Shown: in pieces, positions 12,401 to 27,887 of the stretch
How positions within the stretch are numbered: position 1 is the stretch's first letter
Layout of the letters: the number at the start of each line of letters is the position of its first letter
Assembly: GCF_027596085.1 (NCBI RefSeq)
Contig: NC_072465.1
Coordinates: forward strand, 16,315,207-16,379,206
Reading direction: 5' to 3'
Length of the DNA: 64,000 bases
Origin: Anoplopoma fimbria
Taxonomy: Eukaryota > Chordata > Actinopteri > Perciformes > Anoplopomatidae
Program-made: the position numbers and the translations under genes
The notes under the pieces: model-generated
What the model saw: the letters and a program-made list of their open reading frames with translations, nothing else
Told to the model about the DNA's origin: nothing
The model's database searches: none

Positions 12401-14448
12401 ATTTTTGCTTTTAGTTGCCTGAAATACATCACAGCTCTGTCCACAAAACAAAAGGTGGAGAAGCAGCGTTCTGGAACTCTCAGTTCTTTTAAATTATGGC
12501 TGGAGACTTTTTTGTTTGCGTTGCTATTTATTAAATCAAATAATTATTCACTTCATGCACTGGACTGCAGCTTTTTTTTTTATGTAATACATGCCTTTCC
12601 TGTTCTATTTTAGCTTGTTCTAATTTCTATTCTCTTCCGATTTTCTTTCTAATAAGTGACTGTTTTTAATTAAAAGCACTTTGAATTACCTTGTGGCAAA
12701 AATCTGCTATATAAATAAACTGCATTAAGAGAATCTCAGCACTCATGACACTAGAGTGTCTGGGTGCACAAGGGTTAAAGACCTCAAAGTGGTATAATGA
12801 AAAACGCAGCCAAGAAAATTAGATTCGCTCATCATCAAATGCTGCCTTCACAGCAGTCATTCAAGCAGAACCAAATACTTGACAGTACTCACATACACCA
12901 GTGATAAGGGACCGCTGAACCGTGTGGGTGAAACTCCAAAGATGTGCTTGATTTGTGCCACCACAGCATGGGCTGCTGCTGCTGTTGTGTAAGCCCGCAC
13001 GAGAGGTTCAGACAAGTATGTCCCCACAAATCCAAACTTTACCAAACCTAGAACCACCTATGCAAACAATAATTGTGAATGAGTATCGACAGCTGTAACA
13101 ACTGAATACAACATTATGATTTATGTGGGATACTGTGTTCAGACCTGAATAAGTCCTCCTAGGACAGTGGTAGCAGCCGCCACCTGCACCCTGTATGCGT
13201 CCCGGGCAGTTATGTCCACTGCAGAAACATTGGTCCCATTTGTTATGAGGAAATCTGCATCTGGAGCAAGTCTCTCTGTCACACTACCCACCATGATGCT
13301 GAGCACCGTAAATGTACCTGAACACAATGAAAGATAGCAGCACATATCATTACAGAGGTTATAATGGCTACAGTTACAACGTTGCTCTCTCTTTCTACTT
13401 ACCAATGGATATATGACGTGATGTTCCAAAAAAGAAGTAGATCAATGCTGGATAGAGAGACGAGTACAGCCCAAATACAGGAGGTACAGAAGCCAACAAT
13501 GCATATGCCAAACCTGTGAAATACAGAAGTTATGTTACATCTGAGTTTACTAACCATTTTATTATGAACCATTTTAACTGTATTATTACTGGCAAAAAAA
13601 AAAAATCTTCAGAGGGAAGGTTATAAAATGGTTTGTGCAAAATATTACTTGTGAGTCAAAATTATACTTAAGGTTTTTGTCATATACCCTCATGTCATGA
13701 AATTCACTTATCACAAGATGACTGGGAAAAAATGTGAGTTTTTGCTGCAGTATTGTGGTTATTCCCTCGACCATGATGGACTACTGTCATACCTTGTGGC
13801 AGGTGCATTATGCCCACACTGATGCCAGAAATGAGGTCTGGCATGCCGTAGTCCCAGATTGAGTACTTGGGCAGCCAGTACAACACAGGCAAGCTGCTCA
13901 CCACACTTCGTTTCAGTTTGGGAGCTGTACATCTTGAAGAGATTTGAAGGATATACACAGTGACAAAAGTTTAAGTCTTTTATTGGCTGACATCTTAAAG
14001 CAGAAATTCACTGAAACTGTCTCTCTCTTGTTGACAAAAAGATCAGACCTGACATCCACATCTACAGAAGAGAAAGCATCAAAGTTTCAAGATCAAGCCA
14101 TAAAAATTGCCTTACCTTAAGGAGTCTTTAAGGTGTTTAGTTAGAGAAGGGCGAGTGTCAGAGTATGATTTTCTCTGCGTAACCTCTTCTAGTCTCTGCT
14201 CATCAAGCACTTCCCGCTCCACTCTGTATTTCCCAAGTCTGCGTGTAGAATCCATTGAGCTGAATCTGTCAATATCTTTGCAACTTCAATGATTTTACTC
14301 TGTTAATATGCGGTAAAGGTGATTTATTCCAGAAACTTTATCACAAACGGTTCACCCAACTGTCAAGAGGACAGCTGTATCTGCATATGTACATCATATT
14401 GCCTAATGGTTACCTATAGTCAGGATGTTGTGGGCAGAGCCTCTTCAT
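6462..14448 (-). CDS. slc26a6: SLC26A6-like anion exchanger (SulP family, STAS domain)
   Basis: This encodes a multi-pass apical anion exchanger (Cl-/HCO3-/oxalate/sulfate in SLC26A6). Exons in coding order: 14448-14414, 14259-14116, 13932-13793, 13513-13403, 13317-13145, 13057-12893, 12202-12050, 11735-11653, 11550-11403, 11288-11175, 10327-10250, 10089-9994, 9862-9756, 9579-9510, 9429-9337, 8293-8183, 7915-7487, 6882-6828, 6751-6606, 6488-6462. They sum to 825 aa in frame. Signatures: the first SulP helix region ([20 protein letters not shown]), glycosylation sites in the extracellular loop (NGTNVS, NSNYT), [20 protein letters not shown], and a C-terminal STAS domain ([20 protein letters not shown]) with a long acidic insert. 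The protein ends in STQL, a class I PDZ ligand. A second in-frame Met at 14255 is possible. Assignment to SLC26A6 rather than A3/A5 rests on overall resemblance and synteny. Confidence 0.9.
8404..8500. repeat. dispersed repeat with ATTAATCGAT-like motifs
   Basis: The sequence GAGCTGGAACAATAAGTCAA followed by TTAACTGATCAATCTGTTGAC belongs to a short repeat family seen again at about 1615-1815, 18588-18790, 56000-56160 and 63895-63985. This copy lies in an slc26a6 intron. Copies are diverged, and no termini could be fixed. Confidence 0.5.
12420..12725 (+). repeat. decayed non-LTR retrotransposon 3' end
   Basis: The plus strand keeps a degraded LINE C-terminal coding trace ([16 protein letters not shown]) and then the tail AAAGCACTTTGAATTACCTT with CTGCTATATAAATAAAC. 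Tails of this kind occur on CR1/Rex1/L2-related fish LINEs and SINEs. It lies in the slc26a6 intron between the 165-nt and 153-nt exons, opposite to the gene. Confidence 0.55.
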
Positions 14449-15898
14449 TACAATGATGGCTGACTGGAAAAAGCAGAGTATGTAATTATAGTCTTAAAGT
14501 GGAAAATATTAACTTTGTTGATTTTCAATGGATGTTTGACAGGTGTTTTCCCATCCGTCCAGGTCTTTTTTTTCCATTCACTAGCAAAAGTAAAGCTAAT
14601 GAACCATGAAATGTCACCTTAAGCTCGAATTACATCGGTCAAGAGAGTCTTTATGAGGGCTTCATATGAACAACATACTTAAAATATAAAAATAAAAAAA
14701 TCTATTAGTGGTCAGTTATTATCCAACACAATGCTGGCAAGCCAGGAAGTAAAATATATAAATAAATTTAGTATAAAAACTTTATTATTGTTGTTGCAAC
14801 AATCTCAAGAATTTGGATTTTATGAATCAAACTTAAAAAACAAGATCTTTGCACCATGGGTGCACAGTATACTGGGCCTTTAAGAGAATGCTGTCATGAA
14901 ATCTGAATCCAAGCGAGGTGCAATGTTTCATGTCAGTCATTCCAGAGCTGCACGCATGTGACCGAGGCAAGAAAAGTGGAACAAAGAATTACTTCTATCC
15001 CACAGTACAATGTAATGCCAATGAGTCAAATAAGGATTGTCAAAATAATTTGGAATATTTGTCACTATCATGTTTTAAAAACAAACACCCTCCTGATCAC
15101 TCAAACCCTTCTGACCTACTTGCTGCCTGACACAACACTGTCTATTTTGGGTTAGCAGCTCAGAGGGCCACAGCAGTGGAGGGGGTACATATCTTTGTCT
15201 CTTGCAAGAGCTCAGACCCTCTCTAAACCCCCTGACTGACACATTCGGCAACATAAACAACAAATGGAAAACATGGATATTTACTTGTCTTTTTAGACCA
15301 AAGAGAGCAGAAGAGCTGGAGACTATGGTAAGGCTTGTACAAATGAATGCTGTATAATGTGAACAGATGTAGTGCTAACTTATGAAAGTGCACATATTAT
15401 TTGGACAATGGTGAATTTTGCTCGTATTTGTTATATCCAAAGCTAATTAGATATACTCCTTAAATGTGAAGTTCATGGAAATATGTTAACAGGTTTGCCA
15501 TTACTTAAGCCATTATAGGAATGTGGTTTTGTTTGACTTAAATATGCTTTTATGGTTAACATCTTTGTAATGCAACATTGATTACTGGTATTATTGGTTA
15601 ATCAAGTATTACAACAATTACTTAATTATTTTACCTACATCATCAGGATACCAAGATTACCAAATGAGCATAAATAAAGAGTTGATTTGTCTAGCAGTTA
15701 TAGCATTACAAATACATTTCACACCAGCATGTGCTTATTAAACTGCGATTTGATATCATAGGGATGGTTGCTCAGTATTTGTTTATGTTTTTTGTATTTG
15801 TTTTTCCAGAGACAGCGTCCTGACCAGTTGTTCAGAGTGCATAAAAAATACTTTGTAACTTTTTAAATATCATTGTTTCTAAAAGAAGTTGAGGCAAA
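14449..15898. other. slc26a6/kbtbd12 divergent intergenic region with kbtbd12 5' UTR exons
   Basis: The two genes are head to head, so both promoters should lie here. A likely noncoding first exon of kbtbd12 ends at 15327 (ACTATG followed by GTAAGG). A second 5' UTR exon probably starts at 15810 after TTTTTCCAG and runs into the start codon. The middle (14640-15240) is AT-rich with no recognisable gene. No CpG island is visible, which fits tissue-restricted genes. Confidence 0.5.
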
Positions 15899-18236
15899 AT
15901 GGATCTTACGGCCAAACATGGGCTGGTGCTGCTCGACCAGCTGAGGAAGATGAGGGAGAGTGAGCATCTGACAGATGTGGTGCTGGTTGCTGAGGGCATC
16001 AGCTTTCCATGTCATCGGGTCGTTCTGTCCGCCTTCAGCCCATACTTCCGGGTAATGTTCACATGCGGCCTCCGTGAGTGCAACAGCAGAGAAATATTCC
16101 TGCGTGACACCCCTGCAGACAGCCTGGCCCTCCTCTTGAACTACATGTACTGCTCCGATCTTCCTCTCACTAACGCCAATGTACAAGGCATCTCTATTGC
16201 AGCCTTTCTCCTGCAGATGGATGACGTCTTCACTCGCTGCCAGCTGCACATGACCGAGAACATGGACGCCTCAAACTGCCTTGGTGTGCATTACTTTGCC
16301 CGTGACCTCGGTGCAGAGGAACTGGCTGACCATGCTCAGCGCTTCCTGCGGCAGAACTTTGTCCAAGTCTGCCAAAATGAGGAGGTCCTGGAGCTGGAGG
16401 CCCATCAGCTGGGGAAGCTCCTGACTTCTGATGACCTAAACATTTCACGAGAAGAGACCATCCTGGATGTGGTCCTACGCTGGGTCAGACACAGCACTCT
16501 GATGGATGGAGAGGTCCGTATTCTGCACCTTCCAGAGCTCCTGAGGAAGGTCCGTCTGCCACTGATAAATGCCGACTACTTAAAAGAGGCAATGAAGAGA
16601 AACACGGCCCTGCTGGCAAACGCTGAGTGTCTAGAGATTCTCAATGAAGCCTTGGAGGCCACAGCGATGCATCCAGCAGCTGCACCACGCCAACTCAAGC
16701 TGCGGTACGGCATGGAGACCACAGATCTGCTGCTCTGCGTTGGAAACGACGGAGCCGGGATCAGGTCTAGATACAGCAGCTACACTGAGCGCAGCTTTTG
16801 CTACGCCCCGTCCACAGGCCGCATCTACTACATCACTTCACCTCGCTATGCAGAGGCTCTGGGGTATGTGTGTGCCGGGGTTGTAACTGAAGGAAATGAC
16901 ATTATAGTGGCAGGAGAAGTAGGTGCACGAAGAATGGCCCGACAGAAGGACATTAATGTTGAGATTTACAGGTAAGACATTAGGTGACACACTTGATAAC
17001 TACATGCACACACATGGCACTGATTGTTATGTTGGGTTGCCAGGTACAAAGTAGAGGCCCAAGGAAGCTGGGAGTGCCTGACGTCAGCAGAGTACCGTGA
17101 TTCATACGCTCTGGGCTCACTGGGTGACACTCTGTACCTGCTGGGTGGGCAGATGAAGCTAAAGAACCAGGTTCTCATCACTAACTGTGTGGAGCGATGG
17201 TCTCTGCAGGGAGGACCCTGGCGCAGTGCAGCACCCCTGCCTCTACCTTTAGCCTATCACAGCGTGGTCAGGATGAAAGATCGCCTTTATGTGATGGGTG
17301 GTCGATCCCCACAGGTGATGACAAAACATATTTACGCGTGTTAACTTCTGAGCAATAACTTTGAAATCTAGAGAATCAGACTTTAACACATTTAACATGA
17401 GCTCAGTGTCTGTATGCGGCTCCTCTCTGATCGCACCTGCTCTGCTTTGTCAAACTCTTCCACCATCCAGTCATACCGGATGGATGATGAGCCCGACCGT
17501 CTTAGTAACCGCCTCCTGGAGTATGATCCGAACACAAATAAGTGGACAGAGCTGAGTCCCATGAAGTTCTCAAAGTACCGCTGCAGTGCTGTTGCACTGA
17601 ATGGCGAAATTTTTGTGATGGGTAATATTAATTGTTCTGTTGTTAGTCTTAAATCTCTCTTGGAATGCATATGATTTGATGATTCTGCAACATAAATTAA
17701 GTTGCATGGATTCCTGTAACAATCATTTTTTCAAAAGGATTCTATGTGTTGATATTAAAAAAAAACTATTTTGCAGGGGGGATTGGATGTGAGGGTGTGG
17801 ATCGTGGACAATCACGCCGCTGCCTCGACGCTGTAGAGATCTACAACCCAGATGGAAATAATTGGAGGGATGGACCTCCTCTCCCATCTGCACAACTGTC
17901 ACTGCGCACCAACGCCTCAAACGCAGGAGTGGTGGGAGGCAAGATCTATGTGTGTGGATACTACAAAGGAGCAGGTAATGAAGAATAGTTGTATCCAATG
18001 AATGAAGAGTTTTTAAGATGACTCCAAGTGACTACATTACCCTTTCTGTTTCTTTACTACCTTTAGATCGTCATGATGATATAACCAAAGAAATTTTGGA
18101 GCTGAACCCCTGGGAGAACCGGTGGACGGTGGTGGCTCGGCACGCTCTGATGCATGACAACTATGACGTCTGTTTAGTGGCAAATCTCAACCCAAGGGGA
18201 CTAATGTCCCCACCTGCAGACTTGGTTAACCAGTGA
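15899..18236 (+). CDS. kbtbd12: kelch repeat and BTB domain-containing protein 12
   Basis: This encodes a BTB-BACK-Kelch protein, the class that serves as substrate adaptors for cullin-3 ubiquitin ligases. Five exons join to 620 aa: 15899-16971, 17044-17314, 17471-17621, 17777-17974, 18067-18236. The BTB domain spans roughly residues 20-130 (LTDVVLVAEGISFPCHRVVL and FTCGLRECN). BACK follows at about 135-235 (MDASNCLGVHYFARDLGAEE, LTSDDLNISREETILDVVLR). Kelch repeats fill the C-terminal half (YALGSLGDTLYLLGGQM, LYVMGGR, VEIYNPDGNNWRDGPPLP, IYVCGYYKGA). The match to KBTBD12 is strong because of family-specific stretches (LRYGMETT, NCVERWS, NPWENRW, HDNYDVCLVA). The start is the first Met ahead of the BTB fold. 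Its specific substrates are not established. Confidence 0.92.
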
Positions 18237-19434
18237 CACACCCGTCAGATTAAGTCAAAGTCTGTTTAGGAGCATACACAAAGGAAATGAATTATTAATT
18301 ATCAATGCACTTATTGCTGGGGCAAAGGCATCATTTTTTTCAAGCAAAAAGAGGTTTTACTGCCCAACATGAAAGAGGATCTGCGGTTAGTGATTAGCAC
18401 GTTGTTATGAGAGATTCTGTTGTCAATGAGGATAGAAAGACAATTTGTAAATACAGTGTTTGTTATTTTGAATCTTAAACATCTGCAGATTGGTCACCAG
18501 AATGCTGCAGCTGTGTGGCACATAGCATTATCAGCAACATTAGGAAATGATTTCTTTTTACTTTAACCAGACATACATTATTGTTCAAGAGCTGCAACGA
18601 TTAATCGATTGACAAAAATGAATCGACATAATCGTTTCAGTCATATTTCAAGCACAACTTTTGAGTCCTGCTTCTCAATACAAAGAAAATGCCATTGCAA
18701 AAAAAAGACATTGCAGTTGCCTCTGAGAAATGTGAATTTGTTGACTAGTAAACCAATAATAGATTAACGAAAAAAAGAATTTGCACATTAAATGATAATG
18801 TATCTCTAATCATTATTATGGACTTGGATACAAATTATACCAAGATACTGGTTAAGTATTTGATCCATCTATTGCAGGTTGAATACTAAAGATTTATAAT
18901 GAAAAATAAATTGACATAATATAATATTTAACATTTTTTATTAAATCAATCAATTGTTGTTTTTTTGGAATGCTTGCTTAGGCATAATAAAATGTGTTTT
19001 CTGCTAATAAACATGCACCTTAACATTTATGGAGCATGTTGTTGATTTCAAAACAGACAATTCTTTTTATATTTTTAATGGCATGTCAACAGTATAGTAA
19101 GTACAGAATAAATTAGTTTTAAAAAATCAGCAGAGACAGTTTAGAGAACAATATGTATTTTTTTTATGTCAGCTGAATAACTTAAAATGTTATTGCATTT
19201 GAGTGTCAGTCTATCCTAAATGTACTTATCATGAGTACCTTTTAGACCTCTCCACAGCTCTTCCACCATAAGTATAAGAAAAATAAACACTTTCTTTCTT
19301 CAAAAAACGATATAACTCTACAACTAATATAACAAAGGTCATAAGTAACGATAAATATCACAATATAATCTTTCTGGCTTTAACTCCAAACAAAAAAGCA
19401 CAGATGCTTCACTCTTTAGTCCTTTACTCATCCT
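18237..19434. other. kbtbd12-iho1 convergent intergenic region
   Basis: No gene is seen. Candidate poly(A) signals for kbtbd12 include AATAAA near 18905 and 19004. A diverged dispersed repeat (CAACGATTAATCGATTGACA and onward) occupies about 18588-18790. The rest is AT-rich unique-looking sequence that includes the two genes' 3' UTRs. Confidence 0.45.
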
Positions 19435-22064
19435 CTAAAGGTCTAAATCAAAATCCCCATCCTTGTCAAACAACTGCCAGAGGCCTTCAGGTTTCACTGG
19501 GGTCCTCCTCTTGGACTCCGATGAGATCTTCTCTGAGATGGGTTCGATTCCTACGAGGCACGCGGAGCTGTTGCTGTCCTGGGACCAGCAGCTGAGAGGG
19601 GTGATGAAACTCCCTTCAGCTATGGATCTCATCTCCCTTTTTGGCATATTTAGACAGTCTGGGTTGAGACTCTCCTGGCTGGTTAACATGTTCGCATCAC
19701 GACGCTCATAGAGAGGTGTTGAAACATTTTCTTGTTTGTCACAGTTCATGAGAGGGTCACGGTTTTCATTCGTGACAGTGCACTTACTCCTTTGAGAGAG
19801 CACCAACGGTCTCTTTTTGCGCTTTTTATGTCCTCTCGAAGTGAATTTCCTCTTTCCTATGATGTAGCTGGGATGCTGAGGGGGAACTTCAGCCTCATTG
19901 TGTTGAGTGCTGTATGACTTGCGTGTAACCTGCGTGCCCTCCAGCTTGTTATCTTGCAGGATGGTGGAGAACAGCTGCTCCAGCTCTGGTGACGTCTGGA
20001 CGGCATTGTCCGTTACTCCCTCGGGGCTGCGTGTGGCTGAGTGCTCTGAGACTAAGGCGCTGAGCAGCTTTAGAGCCTCTTCAAGCACGTTTCGTTCTCT
20101 CTCCTGCTCCTCTCTCAGACTCTCCATACTATTCGTTAAGCTTTGCAGAGTTGAACCGAGTTCTGCTGTGGTGTCCCCACGCTAAAAGGGAAAAAAAAAA
20201 AAAAAAAAAAGGTTTTATCTATAACTACTCAGAAACATTTATTAACCACCAAAATCTACTTTCTTCCGACTGCAACTGCAACAATCTTGACCAAATGCTA
20301 CATAATATTCACCTTTTGTGCAGTCTCCTCCAATTCAGTTATCATGTCTTTCTGGGAGTTCACTTTATTCAGTAAAGTCTCAAACTGCTGTGAAATGTCA
20401 CTCTGAAGGCTGCTGAAATTATTTTGCACTGGGATGAATGAATAAAAAGATAGAAATATATTTTAATAATATTTCATTTAATGCACAGAAGTCCATACAA
20501 TTTAAAAAAGTATCAAACTGTATATAAAATTTCCAAATAAAAGGGAATTAGGGTGACCAGTGTTTAATCAGTGTCAAGAGCACCACCTACTGGAAATAAT
20601 AATTGTTTGCTCGTGGCCTTTTGTACTAAATTAATCAGATCTATGGATGCAGAGAGCAACTCTAAGCTAAATTATTCCAACAAAAAATACATTTCAATAA
20701 ATAAGGAAACTTACATGTTGATGCAAAGTTGTCAAATTTTTTAATGACCGTTTGGCACACGGCAGTGTTTCTCTCTGTGCCAGCGACAAGTTGTTGGATC
20801 TGAAAAAAATGGCAGCATTTTTTATCTACAAAAGAGGAACAGCATTATCAAAAAGCAACAGAATGGATGCTCATCTTTACTTACATTGTTGAGTGCTTCT
20901 CGAAAATGATTAAATTCTTTTGCTAAAATATCACTGTTAAAGCAAAGGACAGATATAAAAAATGTCAGAAGTCACTAGTTCTTCTTCTTTTATAATCATA
21001 CAAGTATAAATTCAAAGTGAGTAGCATGTTGGAGTCATACCTGTCAGTTTTTTCTTTTGCCCTTTTCTTGTCCTCTTCAAATTTATCCAGTAGTCCAAAA
21101 GCTTTGCTCTTGTCCTTTAATTCTCCAAACAGGAAAGGTTTAGTGTGATAACTGCTTGCAAACTTTGGGTCACTTCCCTAAATAAAATTTAAAAAAAATT
21201 AAAAATGAGGTTAAGAGCAGTAGACACAAGACTATTTTATTAAACAATCTGAATGATGATAAATAAAACTGTATGCACTCATGATCCTATAAATTGGGTC
21301 ACATTTATCATATAATGGTATGTTATTCACCAAATGGAAAACATTAATTGCAAAGAAACAGATTGCCTCTGCAATTAGTGCACTTAATCATTATGGCCCA
21401 TTTAAGTGGAATATAGAGTCTAACAATAATGGGATAAGCACTATAAGAATACATTTGCTTATTACTAACAAGCAATAAAGCAATCTCTGATGGTATAAAT
21501 GTATATTGTCTCCCAGTATATACTGCCATACTGCACAAATTACTTTTAAAAAAAAATTATATATATATATTTATGTATAATATGTATGTAATGCCTTGAA
21601 ACCACAAGGGTTTGTCCCTAAATACGGGTACTCAAAGATATCACTGCCACTTGTAAAATGAAGCTGATAACGTTCACCTCTTGTGAACTTTGTTGGGACG
21701 TCCTCGATGACAAGCTCATATCTTGGGACATGCCTTGAGAATTGTCAGGCCAAAACTGAGACCCAAAGAAAAGCTGAGAGTCTGTGAAACTGGAGTAGCC
21801 GCTGGTAGCCCCATGTCTGTTGATTGTTAGTAAAGAAAACACAAACACACAATTTCTTTGTTGTTTGATAGAAATCAGGTAAACAAACAGACACACACAT
21901 AAAACATTGCTCTACAAATGCAGATATTTAATCTATGGATTACAGCTTCATGTGACATTATTCACATAGGAGAGAGCTAATGTGAGTCATTGATGAGGAG
22001 CACACTCAAACCTGCTGCCAGCTGTGAGGCTCAGCATCTCTTTTATGTTCCTCGTGTGATTCAT
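19435..22064 (-). CDS. iho1: interactor of HORMAD1 protein 1 (IHO1/CCDC36)
   Basis: IHO1 binds HORMAD1 on unsynapsed chromosome axes and is needed for SPO11-dependent DNA double-strand breaks in meiosis. Seven exons join to 441 aa: 22064-22012, 21816-21678, 21177-21041, 20933-20885, 20799-20715, 20428-20313, 20181-19435. Family marks are the N-terminal NIKEMLSL, the SGYSSFTDSQLFFGSQFWP block, and KAFGLLDKFEEDKKRAKEKT, followed by a central coiled coil (AKEFNHFREALNN to LNKVNSQKDMITELEETAQK) and a basic, low-complexity tail containing KRKFTSRGHKKRKKR. The C-terminus is a short acidic/aromatic motif (LWQLFDKDGDFDLDL). It is shorter than human (about 594 aa), mostly in the disordered C-terminal half. 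The first ATG is the only Met ahead of the conserved motif. Confidence rests on the conserved N-terminal blocks. Confidence 0.9.
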
Positions 22065-22507
22065 TGCGTTTGATTACCTGTTTGTAAAGACAACAAGTTA
22101 GTAGTTATTGTAGCAGGATATGTCTTCGAGCATTATTCAACTGTTGTGCCAGCTAGCGTTAGTTAGCATTAACGCTAACCTAGAACATGCTTCACTAGCT
22201 AACTTTAAATAACATACATTTAAATTACCATAAGCTGTTTAGCTAGAAAATCTCAAACCTTAACCATGTTATTCATCTTAAATCTAGCTCTAACTGTTCA
22301 GTGGTTATTGTGGATCAAATACACACACTGTATGTATTAAATACGCTATATAGGCTTGAATGTGTCTTTAATTGACTCACATTCCGCAGAGGTCGTGTTA
22401 ATGAAGAGTGGAAGGTCGACAACCGACAGTAAACTCGCGAGGGTTTAAAACTCCCGCCATGTGACCTTCGAACGCGAGGCTCGGCTACATTCAGGGTCCC
22501 TCGGAAA

Positions 22508-22508
<1 letters not shown>

Positions 22509-22602
<94 letters not shown>
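22509..22602. repeat. (TTAG)n microsatellite
   Basis: About 23 uninterrupted copies of the tetranucleotide TTAG lie some 100 bp upstream of the probable iho1 transcription start. The perfect copies suggest recent expansion. Length polymorphism is likely. Confidence 0.95.
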
Positions 22603-23269
22603 CTATTGGCCACATCAAAGAAAATGTTTCCTTTGGTTTACCACATACTGGTGACAATTGACGATATAGTACAATGATGAACTGGTACATTATTATTGCT
22701 TATTCAATAAATGTAGATTTACTATCAAGGCTGGATAGTTCATATGGTAATCCAGAGGCCCCTATTGACTGAGGGACCCCAAAAGCCCTACATTCCCTTT
22801 ACTGCTGTTAACTGGGTGTGTATTATATATCAACTAAACCAGGCCACAAAGTTGTGTTAAATTAAATTACAATAAATTAAACACCAAAATTGCATCATGC
22901 ACAGTAATACTGGGTGCAATTGGATTTAAAGATTATAAATTTTTTGGCATTAGGGTAGATTTACAATGCACATAGGGCTTAGGTATGGTGTCAGTAGGGG
23001 CACAATCGTGGCTGTACCTGGACTGTGGTCGTGCCTCCTGCTATGGCACCGCTGACACCAACTGCTACTACCATTATTATTATTATTATTAGTCACATTA
23101 CTATTACTATTCCCTATTTCATAATTATTATTATTTTTATTTATTTTCCTTCGTTACTCTGCTTACTACTCTTATTATATGAATAATTTATATCATATAC
23201 ATTGAATGTGTTGTATCTCTGTTATGCTGTTCATTCTGTACACATGACATCTATTGCATTCTGTCCATC

Positions 23270-23490
23270 CTGGGAGAAGGATCCCTCCTCTGTCGCTCTC
23301 CCATAGGTTTCTTCCTTTTTTCTCCCTGTTAAAGGGGTTTTTTTAGGGGAGTTTTTCCTGTGCCGATGTGAGGGTTCAGGGACAGAGGATGTCACATGTG
23401 TACAGATTGTAAAGCCCTCTGAGGAAAATTTGTAATTTGTGAATATGGGCTATACAAAAAAAAATGGTTTGAATTGAATTGAATAGCTAC
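23270..23490 (+). repeat. teleost interspersed repeat, LINE/SINE-like 3' end
   Basis: The segment GGGAGAAGGATCCCTCCTCT to GATTGTAAAGCCCTCTGAGG ends with GGGCTATACAAAAAAAAATGG and a TTGAATTGAATTGAAT pentamer tail. A shorter diverged copy of the same end lies at 1855-1955. The pentamer tail is what non-LTR retrotransposons and their SINEs typically leave. I do not assign the family. Confidence 0.65.
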
Positions 23491-24303
23491 AAAATGTTTC
23501 CTAGGGCCCTGTAACAGGTTAATCTGGCCAAAATAATGATTTATTGCCTGCATTTCATTCAAGTGCAGTGACACTAACCCAGTAAGCATGCAGGCTAACT
23601 GACAATGTAATGGAGCAATCATTATTGTTATAATTTGCGCCTGAGCCTTTTCTTGCTAAGAAATGTTAAAATGTCTATTGAGAGAAAATTATTTTAATGT
23701 TGTATTATTTCTCATATAATAGGCTTCCCAAAGAGTATACTGTGAGGAAAAAACTAAACAATAATCTGAATAGAAGTATGACACAGCACCTCTTCATCAT
23801 ATATAACCAAGCCAACTAAAAAAATATGACAATTCAATCCAAAATTAATTTAAATAAAAAAATTATAATTTAATTTGAATGATACCCAAATTCAATCTAT
23901 TTACAGTGACATCAATTTTACAAACATGTTGATATTCTTTTATTTTTCAATTCATTTCAAAGTATTGCTTAAAAAAAATGTTCATTGTAAATCGATTTTG
24001 TCCTTTTTTGATGCACCAGATTTAAAGTTTTATTGTTAAGCTTTTTATAAAGGGTTCCAGTTGTTTATGTACTGCTTTTATTTTAAAATAGTAACAATAA
24101 TCATTTTTATTTAATTTATTAATATTATTGTTATTGTTATATCGTCGTTGTATATTTTTAATATTCATTATAATCAGCAGTAGAAGTAGGTATTGAATAT
24201 TTACTAACATTCAATCTAATCTTTATATGTATTCATTGAATGCTGACATAGGCCTAGGTTAACCAACATAAACACAGTCAGGGTTTTATTTTGAAAATCG
24301 TAC

Positions 24304-24526
24304 CCGGAAGTGCCCAATTTGAATGACTTGAAGGCAGGTAGCTATGAGCTACGCACACAGGCTGCGCACAGTAGGACTGTCTGTGGTTGAACTACGGAGG
24401 CGTGTTGATGACAAATCTGCCAAAACTACAGGTGACTTTCTGACGATACCTCTGCAGCGAACCTGACCTGACGTTGACTAAACCACGCCTACGAGTTTGG
24501 TCAGGCCAAAGCCTTGCGTCTGGCTG
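24304..24526 (+). promoter_or_regulatory. probable noncoding exon 1 of the C1orf159 orthologue
   Basis: GC-richer sequence with CpGs ends at a good donor (CTGGCTG followed by GTGAGT at 24527). The coding start is not until 25304, so this is best read as a 5' UTR exon. Its 5' boundary is unknown. Confidence 0.5.
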
Positions 24527-25303
24527 GTGAGTAACTTTTTCTGTTTATGTAAACATATCAGAAAATGTTAAATTAGATTTAAATAAATGAGCAAATCTGC
24601 CTCTACAACGCTGCCATCGATATTTGAGCTCTGACTGCTAACATCACGTCTTCCCTTCAGCCCGGTGACAGGTGCTAGCTAGCTAAACACCTGGGTTGTA
24701 TTGTGTGTGTGACTCAACTGAGGTTAGCATCAACACTTTAAAGAGGCAATCTTTAAGATTTCAGTCCTGGTTGGTTTCTATTTGAGTGAAAAACAATGGA
24801 TTGTGCTCAGAGTTTAGCAGTATGGAGTCCTTTTGTTGATGCATTTGCTTCAAGTTTCCATTATTGTGTGCATAGTTCCATGTGTTGTGTTTATATAATG
24901 GGGGACAAATTGAACATTACAAATAAATAAATATTGCATTACCTCCATCAGAGTGCTCAATCACCATTTGTGTTCCCTTATTCGTTGATAAATAGTGACT
25001 CAACAGACATTTATTTAATTGAAAATCCTAGAGATTGCCACTTTAACTTTGCCAGTATATTATTTTGCATTAAAAAATGTTGGTGGGAAGCTTAAAGTTG
25101 TGACGTAAAGAAAGGCTTGTGGCTGTCTTATCTGTATAGTTTGGTGCAACACAGATCAATATCTAACAAGTATTCCACTTAACCTATCCTCAGCCATAAT
25201 ATGTCAAATGTATTGTTATAGTGTATTTGTCCTACAATGTGCCTCGTCAAAGTCATCGATGTGTATCTAATTAAGGTGTATCTTTGCTCTTTAAGGGTTG
25301 AAT

Positions 25304-27887
<2,584 letters not shown>

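Larger units (their letters stand above)
22065..24303. other. iho1/C1orf159 divergent intergenic region
   Basis: This holds the iho1 5' flank (GC-richer at 22380-22500), a TTAG microsatellite, an interspersed repeat end at about 23270-23490, an ATT/TTA-rich stretch at 23065-23200, and AT-rich DNA to about 24240. No gene is supported. Confidence 0.5.

Noticed and set aside
19463..20185. Plus-strand frames opposite the last iho1 exon
   Set aside because: They are shadows of the conserved minus-strand exon, with no splice logic or family match.
22509..22602. TTAG array as telomeric or arthropod-type telomere sequence
   Set aside because: The vertebrate telomere unit is TTAGGG. This is a plain tetranucleotide microsatellite.
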